Below are positions 12,844 to 24,304 of a DNA stretch of 64,000 nucleotides, piece after piece; position 1 is the stretch's first letter, and each line of letters begins with the position of its first letter. The notes under the pieces were generated by a model. That model was not told where the DNA came from and did not search any database. It was given only the letters and a program-made list of their open reading frames with translations. This DNA comes from Cavia porcellus (lineage: Eukaryota > Chordata > Mammalia > Rodentia > Caviidae), in assembly GCF_034190915.1 (NCBI RefSeq), contig NW_026947490.1, positions 65,275,494 through 65,339,493 on the forward strand, in the 5' to 3' direction. A program made the position numbers and the translations under genes.

Positions 12844-12887
<44 letters not shown>
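12755..12887 (+). mobile_element. tRNA-derived (ID-like) SINE, young insertion
   Basis: The element opens gctggggatttagctcagca (RNA polymerase III A-box region) and carries gagttcaatccc as the B-box, so both internal promoter boxes are visible. A short linker leads to a roughly 35-nt A-run. It is bracketed by a perfect 19-bp target duplication, agaaaaataggaagctgag, at 12736-12754 and 12888-12906. A perfect duplication plus a long uninterrupted tail indicates a recent L1-mobilised insertion. The head derives from a tRNA, but this is not a tRNA gene. A second copy lies on the minus strand at 26425-26529. Confidence 0.93.
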
Positions 12888-12893
<6 letters not shown>

Positions 12894-12906
12894 ATAGGAA
12901 GCTGAG

Positions 12907-14620
12907 ATGGTGCAGGTTGGCAGCTGGAGACCAGAAACTAAGTTGTAGGTGAGATGAGACAGGGAGAGAATAGAATGAGAGAGGACAGAACTTGAGGAAG
13001 GACGAGGATGAAAGTCTTTCTTTTGTTTTCTGGAAAAGGATGAGCACGCATGTAGCCAAAATGACTGAAGAGATAGGAAGTGATGCCAGTGGTAAAACAG
13101 GGGTTGCTAGGGTGGGATGGAATTGAGGGGAGGCGGGGAGGTATTAACCAGGGCAGGATGAGGGGGACGTCTCCCCGGAGAAGCAGGCCAGCGTCGTCAA
13201 TTTTATAAAATGTGAGGACCTCTGTGAGTAGCAGAAGCCAACTTAAATATAAGTTAAAAAGATAGAAGCAAGCATGTGGCTAGCAGCCTGTGGACCATCC
13301 AGAACCAAGACCCCTCTGTGTTCTCATGTTCTCTCCCTGTCTGCCCCACAGGGTATCAGCTTTGTCCATTCGGTGGGGAAACAAGTCCACCACTAACTCC
13401 TATATGATTTAATAGCTGCCTTCAGGGAGAGAGAACGGATTGAGCATCTGTCCCCAGACCCAAAATTCTAGAGGAGAGTTCTCACTGGTCTGTGTAAGAG
13501 CCCACCCAAGGGTCAATAAGTGTGACTAAGACTGGGCACAGCAGGTGACACACAAGCCAGTGGCACCCTGCACAGTGACACCAACTGGAGGGATGGGCAG
13601 TTTTCACTGAATAGAGGCTCTGGTAAATAGAATAACAGGTGTCCAGGGAGGGATAGCTTGGAGAGAAAGAACAGTTTACAGGCCTTGATAGAGTCCTTTC
13701 GTTCATTTATAGGTTGTTCTCGTGAAGTTAAGTGCTCTACCAAGAGCAGAGGCTAGACAGGGTCAGAGGCCATAGCAGGTCTGCAGCTCCACCATGGGAC
13801 ATAAGGTGGCCAGCAGTCAATGAGCAACACGGAGATGCGCTTGAGGGGAGGTAACTGGGTCATTGGCTCGACCCCAGATTTATTCCCGTAGTGAACACTA
13901 TTGATGACCATCTCAATCATCACCCAATGCTCTGGACACAGCAACATTCAAAATAAGCCGCTGGGCTGAGCCAGGGTTAGAGAGTGAAAATACAGAGGCT
14001 TCAGGTACAGTCAACACATGAGCAGAGTTGAGGGGAAGAGCGGAGGCAGGGAGAGGCCATTCCCCAGGGGAGGGCTGGGCTGAAGAGTCCCGGGAAGAGG
14101 TGGAGAGCTGGGGAGGCCATCTGGGGGAGCTAACAGACTGCTGTCTCAGTGGTGCCTATTTTGATGCCCGTGGAGATGAATCCTTGGGAGGATGAACGCA
14201 TCTGGTCTGTTCAGGAACAATCTATATAGCGACCCATTGTGCCTCCTTACTGCAAAGCCTCAATGTGGAGGTTGAGTCACAAGGTTGGCCCACACAAGGC
14301 CAGGGCAAAAGTGATGACCAAAATAGACTTTTTCAGATACCCACTTCTTAGTGCTTCATAGCTCCAGGTTACATGATCTGGAGATAGTAAACTCTCAATC
14401 TGCATCCTCTAGGCCAATTCTCAGTCCAGGACTATAGAGCCCCATTCCTCCAGCACAGACAGAAGCTGTTCCACCACAGGAGAATGCTGTGGTTCTGAAT
14501 CTGTTTTGCAAACTTCAGTGTGCAACAATATGCTCAGGAGATGGAGTGATGAGGATGAGGAGGAGGCTGGCAGCAGTGGGGGAAGGGTTTTTCCTGATCC
14601 CAGCTGATGATCAGCTTACA
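12907..14620. other. Unique sequence, no gene recognised
   Basis: Purine-rich and mixed DNA with no recognisable exon, RNA or repeat family. The open frames seen on the minus strand near 13.5-13.9 kb have no recognisable domain. Confidence 0.35.
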
Positions 14621-14628
14621 CCCTAAAG

Positions 14629-14694
14629 CAGTGGTGGCGAACCTATAGCACGAGTGCTGCCGCCAAAAAAGCTCTGAAAGGTTCAGCATCGCTG
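14629..14694 (+). mobile_element. 66-bp hAT-type miniature inverted-repeat element
   Basis: The ends cagtggtggcgaacct and aggttcagcatcgctg are inverted repeats matching at 12 of 16 positions. The element is flanked by a perfect 8-bp direct duplication, ccctaaag, at 14621-14628 and 14695-14702. An 8-bp duplication with CA...TG termini is the hallmark of hAT-superfamily transposition. At 66 bp there is no coding capacity, so it must have been moved in trans by a hAT transposase and is an extreme internal-deletion derivative. Confidence 0.88.
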
Positions 14695-14943
14695 CCCTAA
14701 AGCATAAGAATTCATATTCAGGGTAACTTTATCACAGTCAGAAGTTTAAATGTGCGCTCATTGGATGAAACAGCCAATCCTTTCTACATGCCGTTCACTT
14801 AGGAAGTATGATGCCTGGACTGTCAAACACTGTTTCCCTCCGGCCTCTTGGGCACAGCTCTCCCACCCTAGGCCCAGTGGGCAGCTATCTGGGTGAGCCG
14901 CCTTCTCTGCATGATGGTGGGGAAGGGAAGAGGAGGTTTGTGC

Positions 14944-14945
14944 GT

Positions 14946-14990
<45 letters not shown>
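14944..14990 (+). repeat. (TG)n microsatellite
   Basis: Nearly perfect TG dinucleotide array of about 23 units. It generates spurious alternating Cys/Val or Thr/His stretches in the open frames that cross it. Confidence 0.97.
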
Positions 14991-14993
<3 letters not shown>

Positions 14994-16020
14994 AGGGGAC
15001 AGGAAGGAAGGAGGGAGGGTGTAGGGGAAGGGAACGCCAGGTGTTGCAGTGGGCGGCTACACAAACACGGGAAGAAAACAGACTCTGGGCAACTAACTCT
15101 AAGGTTCACTGCAACCCCAAGACTCAAAGCACTTGAGGGTCAGGGAGGCAAGGAGAGGAGGGGAAGAGGCTGTGGAGAGGGGTGCACCTGGGTATTCAGG
15201 CGCCCCTCATCTGAGCCAGCAGCACCCAGGGTTTCGCAGCACGGTGCCCGCTGAGGGATCCAAAGCCAGGAGACTCAATTAATCAAAGCGCTGCTGCTGA
15301 CGGAGCACAGATGAAAGGGTTTCCAGGCTCGTCGGTGATATGCTTGGAGCCCTTCCATGCGGGTAACAGGAGAGGGGCCCTGGGAGGGTCCAGGTCTGCT
15401 GGTAGGCCAGGCCCCAGGAGGCGCTGCAGCCGGAGAGGGCGTGGCCTAGATGAGGGCGTGGCCTCTCTCATCCCCTCCCCCGCGGGGCGGGTCCGGCTCG
15501 CGATGCCACGCTGGGCGTGGCCGGCGGTCCTGAGGTCAAAGCGGGCGGCCGGTGCCGTGGACGCGCCCTGCCCGGCTGGCCGGGTCTTCGCGGCCGGCGC
15601 CCGGCTCCGGCGGGCTGCAGCGGGGCGCGGGGCCTCGGGTCCCTGACCCGCACCGGCCGGGCCCTGCGCCCGGCTCGCCTTTGTCCAGGCCTCGGCGCTG
15701 CCGCAGCCCCGGTGCAGCGCTGCGTTCCAGGAACTTTAGGCACCGCCGCGGGGTTCTTGGAAGACGTTGAGAGGAAAAGCAGCGTCTGGCGGCCTGTCCA
15801 AAGGCTCCTGAGCCACAGACGGCATTCGGCCAGGGCCCTGCTGCCCGGGAGGGGCAGGCAGTGACCGGGGCTTTCCATAAAAGCTCTGGATCCGCTCCTC
15901 TCCTACCTTCTGTCCTTAATTAGCGCCTCCTTCCTCCCTCCGAGCCCAGGGAACACGGAGGCAGGTGGGCCGCGGAGCGCGGCCGGCCTGGGGCTTCCGG
16001 CGGCCCGGGGTGGAGGGGGC

Positions 16021-16034
16021 GTCGCTATGGCAAC
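16021..16034. promoter_or_regulatory. RFX X-box-like site
   Basis: GTCGCTATGGCAAC matches the bipartite X-box: a first half-site with one mismatch, a 2-bp spacer AT, and a perfect GGCAAC second half. RFX factors use such sites at promoters of ciliary and MHC class II genes. Its position inside a CpG island makes it more credible than an isolated match. Confidence 0.5.
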
Positions 16035-16214
16035 GAGCTCTTCCCGTGGGAATCGGGGACTGGCGACGGTGGGCAGATTGGAAAAGGACCGTCTGAGTGC
16101 CAGCTGCGGCTCCGGGCGGGCGGGGCCAGGGAGGGGCTCTTGGGTGGGAGCGGGGCGGCCTGGGCAGCAGCCCCAAGCCCGCATCCTGAGTCACAGCGGG
16201 CCACGCATGCTGGA

Positions 16215-16230
16215 CACGTGACGTGACGTA
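16215..16230. promoter_or_regulatory. Overlapping E-box and two CRE half-sites
   Basis: CACGTG (16215-16220) runs directly into TGACGT (16219-16224) and a second TGACGT(A) (16224-16230), giving a compact site for bHLH-type and CREB/ATF-type factors at the edge of the CpG island. Confidence 0.45.
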
Positions 16231-16264
16231 CTTGCTGTCGCTGCCAGGGAGCAGATGTGTTTGC

Positions 16265-17955
16265 TGACTTGCTCTGAGTGGCCACTACCCAGTTTGGGCC
16301 TGGACAGGGGAGTGGGATAGGTGGGATCCTTCATGAGTCTGCCCTGGTGTCCTCGCCAGAGCACAGGGCTTTGAACGATGGAGTTTGGTGCTGGATGGCA
16401 GAGGACACTGATTTCTTTTTGCAGTCTCTTAAGCTCGAAATGTTTTTCAAGTCATACGTTATATTTTTTCCAGTTCAGAAAAGTACAGAAAAGAAGGAAA
16501 TGAAAATAATCCACAGTTCCCAATCATTCCACCCAAGGGTAATCACTGTTGACATTTTGCGATCATTGTTTATTCTTCCTGTGCACAGGTAAGTATATAG
16601 ATGTAAGTGGATTTATAAAATTGACGACACTACACGTATTCGGTCACTTGCATTTTCACTTGTCACAGACTTGGAAAATGAACAATTGATAGCATTATTT
16701 CTAATGGCAGCACAACAGGCCCATAATCTATTAACCAATTGCTGTTGCTGTAAACTTTCTTCCCAAAGTTTACTCTTGTAGGTGGTGATAAATTCTAAAA
16801 TTAGAATTATTGAGTCAAAGGATATAGGCATTTAAAGTTTGTATATTTCTAGTATTTTGGGTTGTTGCATTTTTTTTAGGGATGAGTGGACTTTATTTTC
16901 TTTTCCATCTACTTTTGGAGTAATAGGGAAAGGCTTATTTTATATGTGTCATCTATCTACCTATCTATCATAAATTTTAGACCCCTCCTCTGACTCCCAG
17001 AACTAAAATCTGAAATTCGCATCTAGATTCGAGGAGTTTTTTACAGAGTCCTCCAGACAGTACTCTGGGCAGTGAAGTGGACACTACTGGGGACAAGTAG
17101 GGCAGAGTCTGGCTGGTGGCACTGAGAGACATGCTGAACACTCCTTGAAAGTGTCTGCCACTGCCCTCCGAGGAGCATTAACTCTCCTGGTCTTCTGACC
17201 TCTGTTGTCCCTTGGAAAATGTCCACAGGTAAATTCTGAAGCAGGCCAATGGGATGTGGCTGGAGCACCTGCGGCCCCGCTGCAAATGAATTACGACTCC
17301 TTCCCAAACCCACGCCAAGGAGTGAGGTTAATCTCAGGACAAAAGTGCATAATGGGTTAAGGTTTTTATTTGTCCCGCTGCCTTCCCTCCCTGTTCCCTA
17401 AATCATTTTGTGGTGCCAACTCCTGCTGCCCAGGATCCAAAGTGGTTTAACTCTTCAAGGCACAGCAGTGAAGTGCCTGATTTGAACAATTTTAATGTTA
17501 CAAATAAAGTCTGCTACCCTTCCAGGCATCCTAACATTTAATGACAGGAACCAAAAGGGAGAGCAATTCTTAACTGTGGGACCTGTTAGGCACTGTGGCA
17601 GCTACATGGTTTTTTGGTATGAGGCACCTAAGCCTGAGGTTGTCCACCAGAGGAATTCTGTTGGTCCTTTTACCAATTTCTTACCACTCTTGCTTGGGGT
17701 TCTTTTTCCCTGTTGGAGTTGTGTGACCAGTAACAAGCTCCATTGCAGACTAAACAGAAAGAATAAAAGTGGGGGAAAACCTGATAAGTCAGCTTCTTGG
17801 CCTGTCCGGGGTTGGGAGATTATAGATATATAGGATAACAGAAAAGAGGGGGAGGAATAAGCTGATAGAGGGGAGGAATATTCATGTGTTTTCTGGGAAT
17901 GGATGAAGTTTTCCCCAAATTCAAGTGCCGCCCCTTTTCAGTTCTTTCATTGTTC
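16265..17955. other. No coding exon recognised downstream of the CpG island
   Basis: AT-richer sequence without a convincing splice-bounded coding exon. If the island fires rightward this would be a first intron; if leftward, upstream flank. Confidence 0.35.
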
Positions 17956-17961
17956 TTTCTG

Positions 17962-17997
17962 GTTGTCATCCTGGCAACCGACAGTTGCCATGGTGAT
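17962..17997. promoter_or_regulatory. Cluster of RFX half-sites
   Basis: Within 36 bp there are GTTGTC, GGCAAC, GTTGCC and the degenerate GGTGAT. The last two form GTTGCC-AT-GGTGAT, an X-box with the right 2-bp spacing and a two- or three-base departure in the second half. The site lies about 1.9 kb from the X-box in the CpG island and might be a co-regulated element. Confidence 0.3.
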
Positions 17998-17999
17998 GG

Positions 18000-19235
18000 G
18001 GGGTGTGTCATTTAGATGCAGATGGGATTATGATGAAGTTCCAGGCTGGCTGGCAGTTAAACTCTGGTAGTTATCTTGGATCCAGCTTGGTCCAGCTTCC
18101 TAACCTCTGGCCTCCAGGTGTCCTGTTTGCAAAGACAAATAGGAGAGGGCAAGGTACACCTTCAGCAGGTCAGGTAGACTCTGTGAGACCAGGGCAGGTT
18201 AGCACTTTCTGACCAGCAGCAGGAAGGGCATGGCCAGGTGAAAGCAAGTGGCTGGGGAGGAAAGAGGCCAGAGTGTTGGATCCCTCCCCAGGATGGCACT
18301 CAGAAAATGAAGGAGAGAGAGCAGGGCTGAGTTTGCTGCTGGAGGGAATGGGAACCAGATGAGCTGCTAAGGGAGACAGGAATGAGTTGGGTTGTTAAAA
18401 GGAACCAAGTGAGAGAAGAGAACGAAGCAGGATGTCATCTGGCTCTGGGCTACAAGATGCACTTTAATGACAGGCTCAGCCAAGTTCACCTCTCCTCTTC
18501 CTCCCTGGCCTTTCCATCTGAGTGTCTATTAGGGGTCTTCTTTGTTCCGTGAAATGCTGATGCTGCCTGGAGCTCTGTGCTGTGTTCTTTTCTCCAACTG
18601 AACACACACTCTAGGCATCAGTGACCCACTCCCCAGGCTGCACTGCCATCACACTCACGTGCTGCATGGCTGGCTGGCCCATCTCTTCCTTGGGAGCTCA
18701 GTTCCCACCTGATCCAGAAGTTGCCAGAAATTATAGTGACAGAAGGAGCCTTGGGGGAGACATTTATTCCCTTCAGCTGTGTGTTCTCTGGTTTTCTTCA
18801 TAATGAACACAGGTATTCCCTATTAACTTGTGGGCTGTTTGAGGATGAGGCTTTGTGTGGCCTTTACTTTTCTGATTCTCCACATTCAGTGACCATCACA
18901 CATTGGTGGCATTGACCGTGTAGTAGTTTCTCCACCAGGACCATTTGGGAAGTACCAGTTGGGACACTGTTCCTTCTGCAAGGCATCTTTATGGACACAG
19001 CTCCCTTCAACCATGCACAGTTGTTGGTCACCAGGTGGTCACCAGCTCCTCATCAGCCATGTGAGTTCTCAACCCCTTTAGTCTCTGGGCAATGGCTGGC
19101 ACTGTTTCCAGTTCTGAAGCTTTATCTTCTCTTCACCTCCATAATGTCACAGTTTCTGATCATTTTCTGTCCAGGGAACCATTGCTTTTGTCTCCTACAC
19201 ATAGTTCTCCCCCAAGACTCCATCCTGCAGAGAAA
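18000..19235. other. Unique sequence, no gene recognised
   Basis: Mixed-composition sequence. Several short open frames overlap on the plus strand but none has a recognisable domain or splice context. Confidence 0.35.
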
Positions 19236-19239
19236 CATG

Positions 19240-19440
19240 AGGTAGTGGAAAGAATGCAGGCTTTGGAGCCAGAAGGGTCTGTGTTTGATTCTGGGCTGCA
19301 TCATTTATTATTTGGGTGATCTCTCCAAGCCTCAATTTTCTCCACTGTAAAACACAGATAATTATGAGGTTGGAAGAAACTGCAGGTAAAGGGCCTGTTA
19401 CAAAGCAATTGCTAAATGCATGGCAGTGATAGGTGAGCTT
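19240..19440 (+). mobile_element. MIR SINE (ancient)
   Basis: The order gtggaaagaatgcaggcttt, ggagccagaagg, gattctgggctgcatcattt, ctccaagcctcaattttctc, actgtaaaacacagataat and gcaattgctaaatgc follows the MIR consensus from A/B-box region to the LINE-derived tail. Divergence is as expected for an element that predates placental radiation. Confidence 0.85.
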
Positions 19441-19444
19441 GTGT

Positions 19445-20525
19445 GACTGCCAAATGTTATGTGAATCCCTGTTCCCGCTGTCACCCTGGGGTGGAAGAGT
19501 GCCAGCTGTGCTTCTCCATCCTGGACTGCTCTCCTACATCTGGTCCTTGTCTTCACATATCTGCTAAGTGTTTCTACTTTTGATGTCCTGCCACAACCCC
19601 AGCAACAGCCTATACAAACCAACATTGTCATCCTTTTGTCTCCAGAGCTCCTCCTGCCAGCATTTCCACACTGTTATTTCCCAGATGCTGCAGCTTGAAG
19701 AGCTTGAAAGAGTCTTGAACCCAGTCAGCTCTGTGGCAATTTATAAACAACGATGATTATTGGTAGAATACCTACCTATGCATTTTCCACTTGCCCAACA
19801 GTACTTTGAAGGAGGCTGTCATGCAAACAAGACCCAGGGGTCAAAATTATGGCCTAAGGAGACCCTTGAACACAACTCAGCTCAAATACCAGGCTTGTTC
19901 TGTTTCTTGAATGTCTTTGGAGTGATAAGCTGATACTAAGTCACGTTCACTCAAGATGCTGAAGCCTCTCCATCCTGAAAGCAAGCCAGCAAGCCTTTCC
20001 CAATGAGTGCTGCAGCCTTGAGTCTTATCTCTTCTCCGCTGACAAATGGCTTATGAAACTTGTAGACCCCTGGCGTCTTCAGCTGTGTCCTCCTCTTTGG
20101 TTTATTAGGCACTGCAGTGTCCTTTGTATCCCATCACTGGACTGCATCCCATCAATGGATCAAGGTCGTTAGATGACAAGGATACTTTGTAGCCCCCTCC
20201 TATGTCAGCCCCATTTGACCCCACTGATCAGCTCCTCTACCTTACCACACTTTCCACCAGCTTCTCTTCTGAATTCCCTTGTACTCCGGCCATCTGCATT
20301 AATGTTGCTTCCTCAGACATCACTTGAATGCCAACCATTCTCAAGGTTTTGTTCTGTGCCACTATTTCTTTTCATACGACAAATTCTCCATGGTTACCTC
20401 AATTACTCTATGACTTCAGTTATCACCAATATGTTGGTGGTTCTTAAATAGCCTCACTCCCACACTAGATATTCTCCTTGGTTTAAAATCTTCATGTCCT
20501 GCAGATTCTGACTCCATCCCCCACT
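19445..20525. other. Unique sequence, no gene recognised
   Basis: Pyrimidine-rich stretches with no recognisable gene or repeat. Confidence 0.3.
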
Positions 20526-20529
20526 TACT

Positions 20530-20670
20530 TGCAAGGTGACTGTGAGGATTGACATTGTGTGTCAGTGTGATTGGGACACGAAGTGGCCAGGTGTTTGTTC
20601 AATCATTATTCTGGGTCTGTGTGTAAGAGCGTTTCTGGGTGAGAGTAGCATCACCACTAAAAATGCAAGT
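20530..20670 (+). repeat. Ancient mammalian interspersed repeat, family unnamed
   Basis: The segment containing tgtgattgggacacg, ccaggtgtttgttcaatcat and tattctgggtctgtgtgtaa resembles a widespread mammalian repeat phrase (a gtcaaacattattctgggtg type). I recognise the phrase but cannot name the family with confidence. Confidence 0.35.
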
Positions 20671-22345
20671 ACATGTTTTAGCTCGTTGGGCAGGGCTCAA
20701 CTCCAGAGCCTTTATCCCTAGAATTTACTATAGAGAGTATTCTTGAAACCATGCTTCCTAAAATCAGAGTGCGAGCCTGCATTGGGATGCTTGTGATTTG
20801 AGTACTCTTAGGAGACAGGAAATAGGAGAACCAGGATGGGGAAGGACCTGTGCAGGGAGATGATGGCAGTAAGTGTCCAGACACAGTTTGATTTCCCGGC
20901 AGCTTGGAGACATCACAGCATTGGCCCCAGCTTGTTGCAAGGCGCCAGCCTTTTGTAGTCTTCTGCCAACTGGTAACTAACTGTAGCTTTTGCATGGGGT
21001 GAGAGTATACTCTTCTGCCAAGGCAACTCCTGGCTTCTGCTGGCCGAGGACAGAAGTCCTGTGGTGGCTGATGGATGGGTGTGCTGGCCTGTTCAGTGAT
21101 CTGGGCAGGACATTGATATATATATATTATTTTATTTACTGTTTACTATTTTTGTGGTCACTGTCTGAGTTGACATAATCCCCCTCTGTTTTCTGTGTTA
21201 CTGCAACATCTCCGAGCTAACATACTGGCTTGTACCCACAAGGCAGCCAAGGTATTCTTTCTAGTATGCTGATCTTTTCCTGTCACTTCCTCTACCGGCT
21301 CTTCTGTGGTTCATGTGGCGATTCCCAGTTGCTTCCAGTTGCCGCAATGAACCTGCATGACCACAGTGTCACTCATCTTTCTTGGATCCCCTCTTAGCAC
21401 TTGCGCCTCAAAGGGCTGCTACGAGGGGAGGGCTTCCTTTAACCACTTGAATGTACTAACCCATGTCTCGACTCTTAAATGTCCCTGCCAAAGTGTGTCA
21501 CAGATCCAGTGAATGCTGCTGCCCAGTCCTTCCAGGGGGCCCTCATTCACCCTACTCACCAGATCTGTGCAACTCTGGTTCTTCCCTAGGGTCACGATCT
21601 CATGACAGCTAAACGTTTTGAATCAATTGAAGACATCAAGGCAACCACAACAGCAAAACTAAAGCCATGAAAAGAAAAAAGGAGGCAATTGTGATGGGCT
21701 ACAGGTGTTTGAAGTGAGGGGGCAGTTTGAGGAGGAATGAATGGCCGTGTGTCTTTACCATAATATATTTTTAAAAATGTAAATACACACTGTATTTTTC
21801 AGTCACACGTTTATGGCTTTGTGTGTATTTTTCCTTTGCCTGCGACACCGTGTTCACCTCTCACCTAGGGACTCTATCTGCCTAGCCATCATCACCTGCC
21901 CCTGAGAAACCTTTATTTTAATATCTATACTCATAATGTCTTGTATTTCCCATCATTTCACTAAGAACACGGCAGAATATTCGTCTGTTTAGTTGCTCAT
22001 CTCCTCACTACAGTGATGTTTCTCTCCTTCTCTTTCTACCTCCTCCTTTCTCCCTTTCCATCCTTCTGGCTCATTCCCCACATATTTTAAGACAAGCTTC
22101 CTTCCACTTTCTCTCCTCTAGTAGTGTGTGGGATTTCACCGGATTTCTACTCTGTAATATCTTGACCTTACAGTAACAAGGACTTACTTATCACTGTATT
22201 ACCATACTGAGGTATGGATAGAGCTCAGTGGATGTTTTTATATGAACTAATAAGTGAACAAAAACATCCCATCTCCTTTTTCCTTGCTTCTCTAGATTCC
22301 AGCATCTGCAACTGTGCTTTGCATATAGTAAATGATTAATATTGA
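20671..22345. other. Unique sequence, no gene recognised
   Basis: No recognisable coding or RNA feature. A short TA-rich run lies at about 21116-21131. Confidence 0.3.
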
Positions 22346-22351
22346 TTGATT

Positions 22352-22425
22352 GTTTTGAGATCCTAGGGATTTAACCCAGGGCCTTACATCTGTTGGGAAA
22401 GTGATCTACCATGCAGTCACACTTG
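22352..22425 (-). mobile_element. tRNA-derived SINE remnant
   Basis: The plus strand reads tagggatttaacccagggcc followed by gtgatctaccatgcagt. That is the reverse complement of an ID/B4-type tRNA-derived head with a degenerate B-box. It is old and truncated. Confidence 0.5.
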
Positions 22426-22429
22426 AAGC

Positions 22430-23555
22430 TTCGGTAAATATTTATTGAATTCAACCTGATGAATTTAGAATTTTACAATTTTTTTTTCCATTTGTGTGAT
22501 ATTTTTTCTCCTTTCAAGGTCCAGAGTCATGTAGTGGAGAATATCATTGGCAAATATCCAACTAGGAATCTCCCAAGTTCTCAACATTTCCCCCAGTAGT
22601 ACCGTTTTAAAAAGTCAAAAAACAAACTTGGCAACTGTCATAAACCAACTTTGTAGAAGCTCTGGAAAACAGCCAAAAGTTTAGAGCAATAGTCAAATGC
22701 CTAGTGAAGGAAAAGCTATCTTTCAAATGGAAGGAAAGTTGTGGGGTCTTTACTGACCTTGGCTCCATCTCCCTGTCCCTCATAGTAGTGACTTTTAGTC
22801 TTGAGCAGATAACAGCACAGTTCCCAGTACCCACCTTACTCAGAGGAAGTTGAGCATCCCTGCTTGGAAGTCATTGTGCATATCTGTCCTAAAAGTCTTG
22901 AGACACCTGAAAAACCGATGTAAAGTGTTAGTCCCTGTTCCATAGAACTCAGAATGTAGGTGGGAAATCAGTAAACATGAATGGTAAAAGCTAGGGGGCA
23001 ACCACAAGCCAGAGCTAACTGGGGAAAGAGATTCTAGGAGGAGGCATTCATTAGACCATCCAAGATTGGAAAGAGAAGCTGAGGTTAGACTGTGGGAAAT
23101 GAGAACATTGAAAGTTAATCATGTATACCTAGAAAGTTGGCAACTCATGCCCAGGAAAGATTCTTGTTTAGAACAATTCTGAGAATACTTTACACCTTCA
23201 TTGCAGGCAGTGTGCTAGATGCAAAGAAAGTCTAAGTATTTGTATGTCTCCAGCACAGGGCAATCTGCAAAAACCAGGAGAGATAGATGGCCCCTCTTTT
23301 GGTTTCATATTTTGGATGCTGTGTGTTTGTTTTGCCTCTTGTCATTCAGGAAGCTGAAGAATAGCAGAAAAATGCATAGTATTTGCAAAAAGTGTCTGGA
23401 AATTTTTTTAAACAAATGTACAACTACAATCTTTAAAAGCAACAATGAGTAAGAAGACAAGCAGAAAATACGGAAATTTTGATAAATTTGTTTTTAGAGT
23501 ACTACGTTGCAATAGTCAATGCCCAGTTAAGCAGTCACAAGACATTCAAGTAACC
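22430..23555. other. Unique sequence, no gene recognised
   Basis: No identifiable coding or repeat content. Confidence 0.3.
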
Positions 23556-23559
23556 ATGT

Positions 23560-24300
23560 GGTTCTGTTAAAGAATATTAACTGACAGAAGCTGTCCTTGA
23601 AGAGACCCAGACCTCAGAAGCCCCATACTAGCACCTTAAAACTATTGTCTTAACATGCTGAAAGAGCTAAGAGAAAACATAGGTAAAGGACTAAGTGAAA
23701 TTAGGAAAATAATACATGAATAAAATAAAGAAATACATTATAAAAAAGGAATCAAACATTCTGGAGTTGAAAAGCATAATGACTAAAATGAAAAGTTCAC
23801 GAAAAAGTGCAACAGGAGAGTAGAGCAGGCAGAAGGAGGAACAGCAACCCAAAGTGTTGAGATCAAAAAACAGGACCAAATATGAAAATAAATAGAGCAT
23901 AGAAAACTTCGAGAACATCATCTAATGAGCCAACTTATGCATTAAGGAAGTTATAAGGCAGAGAAGTAAAAGTCTAAGAATTATTTGGAGAAATAATGGC
24001 TCAACACTTCAAATTTGAGGAAAGACATGAATCTTCAAACCCAAAAATTTAGGAAGGATAGCACAAAGAAACTTATGTGAAAACCCACTGTGATTGTCAA
24101 AGGGCAAAGACAAAGAATCTCAAAGGTAGCAAGAGAAAAATAACTTGTCATGTATTTGGGATCCTCAGATGAACATCTGATTTTTCATAAGAAGCCATGG
24201 AAGGCAAAATGTAATTCTATGACATTTATTAAATGTTGAAAGAAAAAAAAACCTGTCAAATGAGAATTTTATATCTGGCAACACTTTACTCATAAGAAAA
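23560..24300 (+). mobile_element. Ancient L1M/HAL1-like ORF1-region fragment
   Basis: A-rich sequence ending with gaaagaaaaaaaaacctgtc, aaatgagaattttatatctg and gcaacactttac. This matches the conserved ORF1 C-terminal phrase (Asn-x-x-Ile-Leu-Tyr-Pro-like) of ancient mammalian L1 and HAL1 elements. No frame remains open. Confidence 0.55.
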
Positions 24301-24304
24301 TAAT

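Larger units (their letters stand above)
15270..16260. promoter_or_regulatory. CpG island, probable promoter
   Basis: GC content and CpG density rise sharply against the AT-rich background. The line starting at 15481 alone holds about ten CpGs in 60 bases. GC boxes (for example GGGCGGGCGGGG, 16114-16125), a TATA-like CATAAAAG (15876-15883), an X-box (16021-16034) and E-box/CRE motifs (16215-16230) are present. This is the expected look of a mammalian promoter with a non-coding or short first exon. Transcript direction and the gene cannot be read from the window. Overlapping open frames on both strands are expected by chance in GC-rich DNA. Confidence 0.75.

Noticed and set aside
14808..15254. 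148-codon open frame upstream of the CpG island
   Set aside because: It is held open by the (TG)n tract, which encodes an alternating Cys/Val run, and by purine-rich DNA. No recognisable domain.
15311..15878. Several overlapping Arg/Pro/Ala/Gly-rich open frames on both strands
   Set aside because: Expected in CpG-island DNA, where stop codons are rare. No frame stands out and none has a recognisable protein motif.
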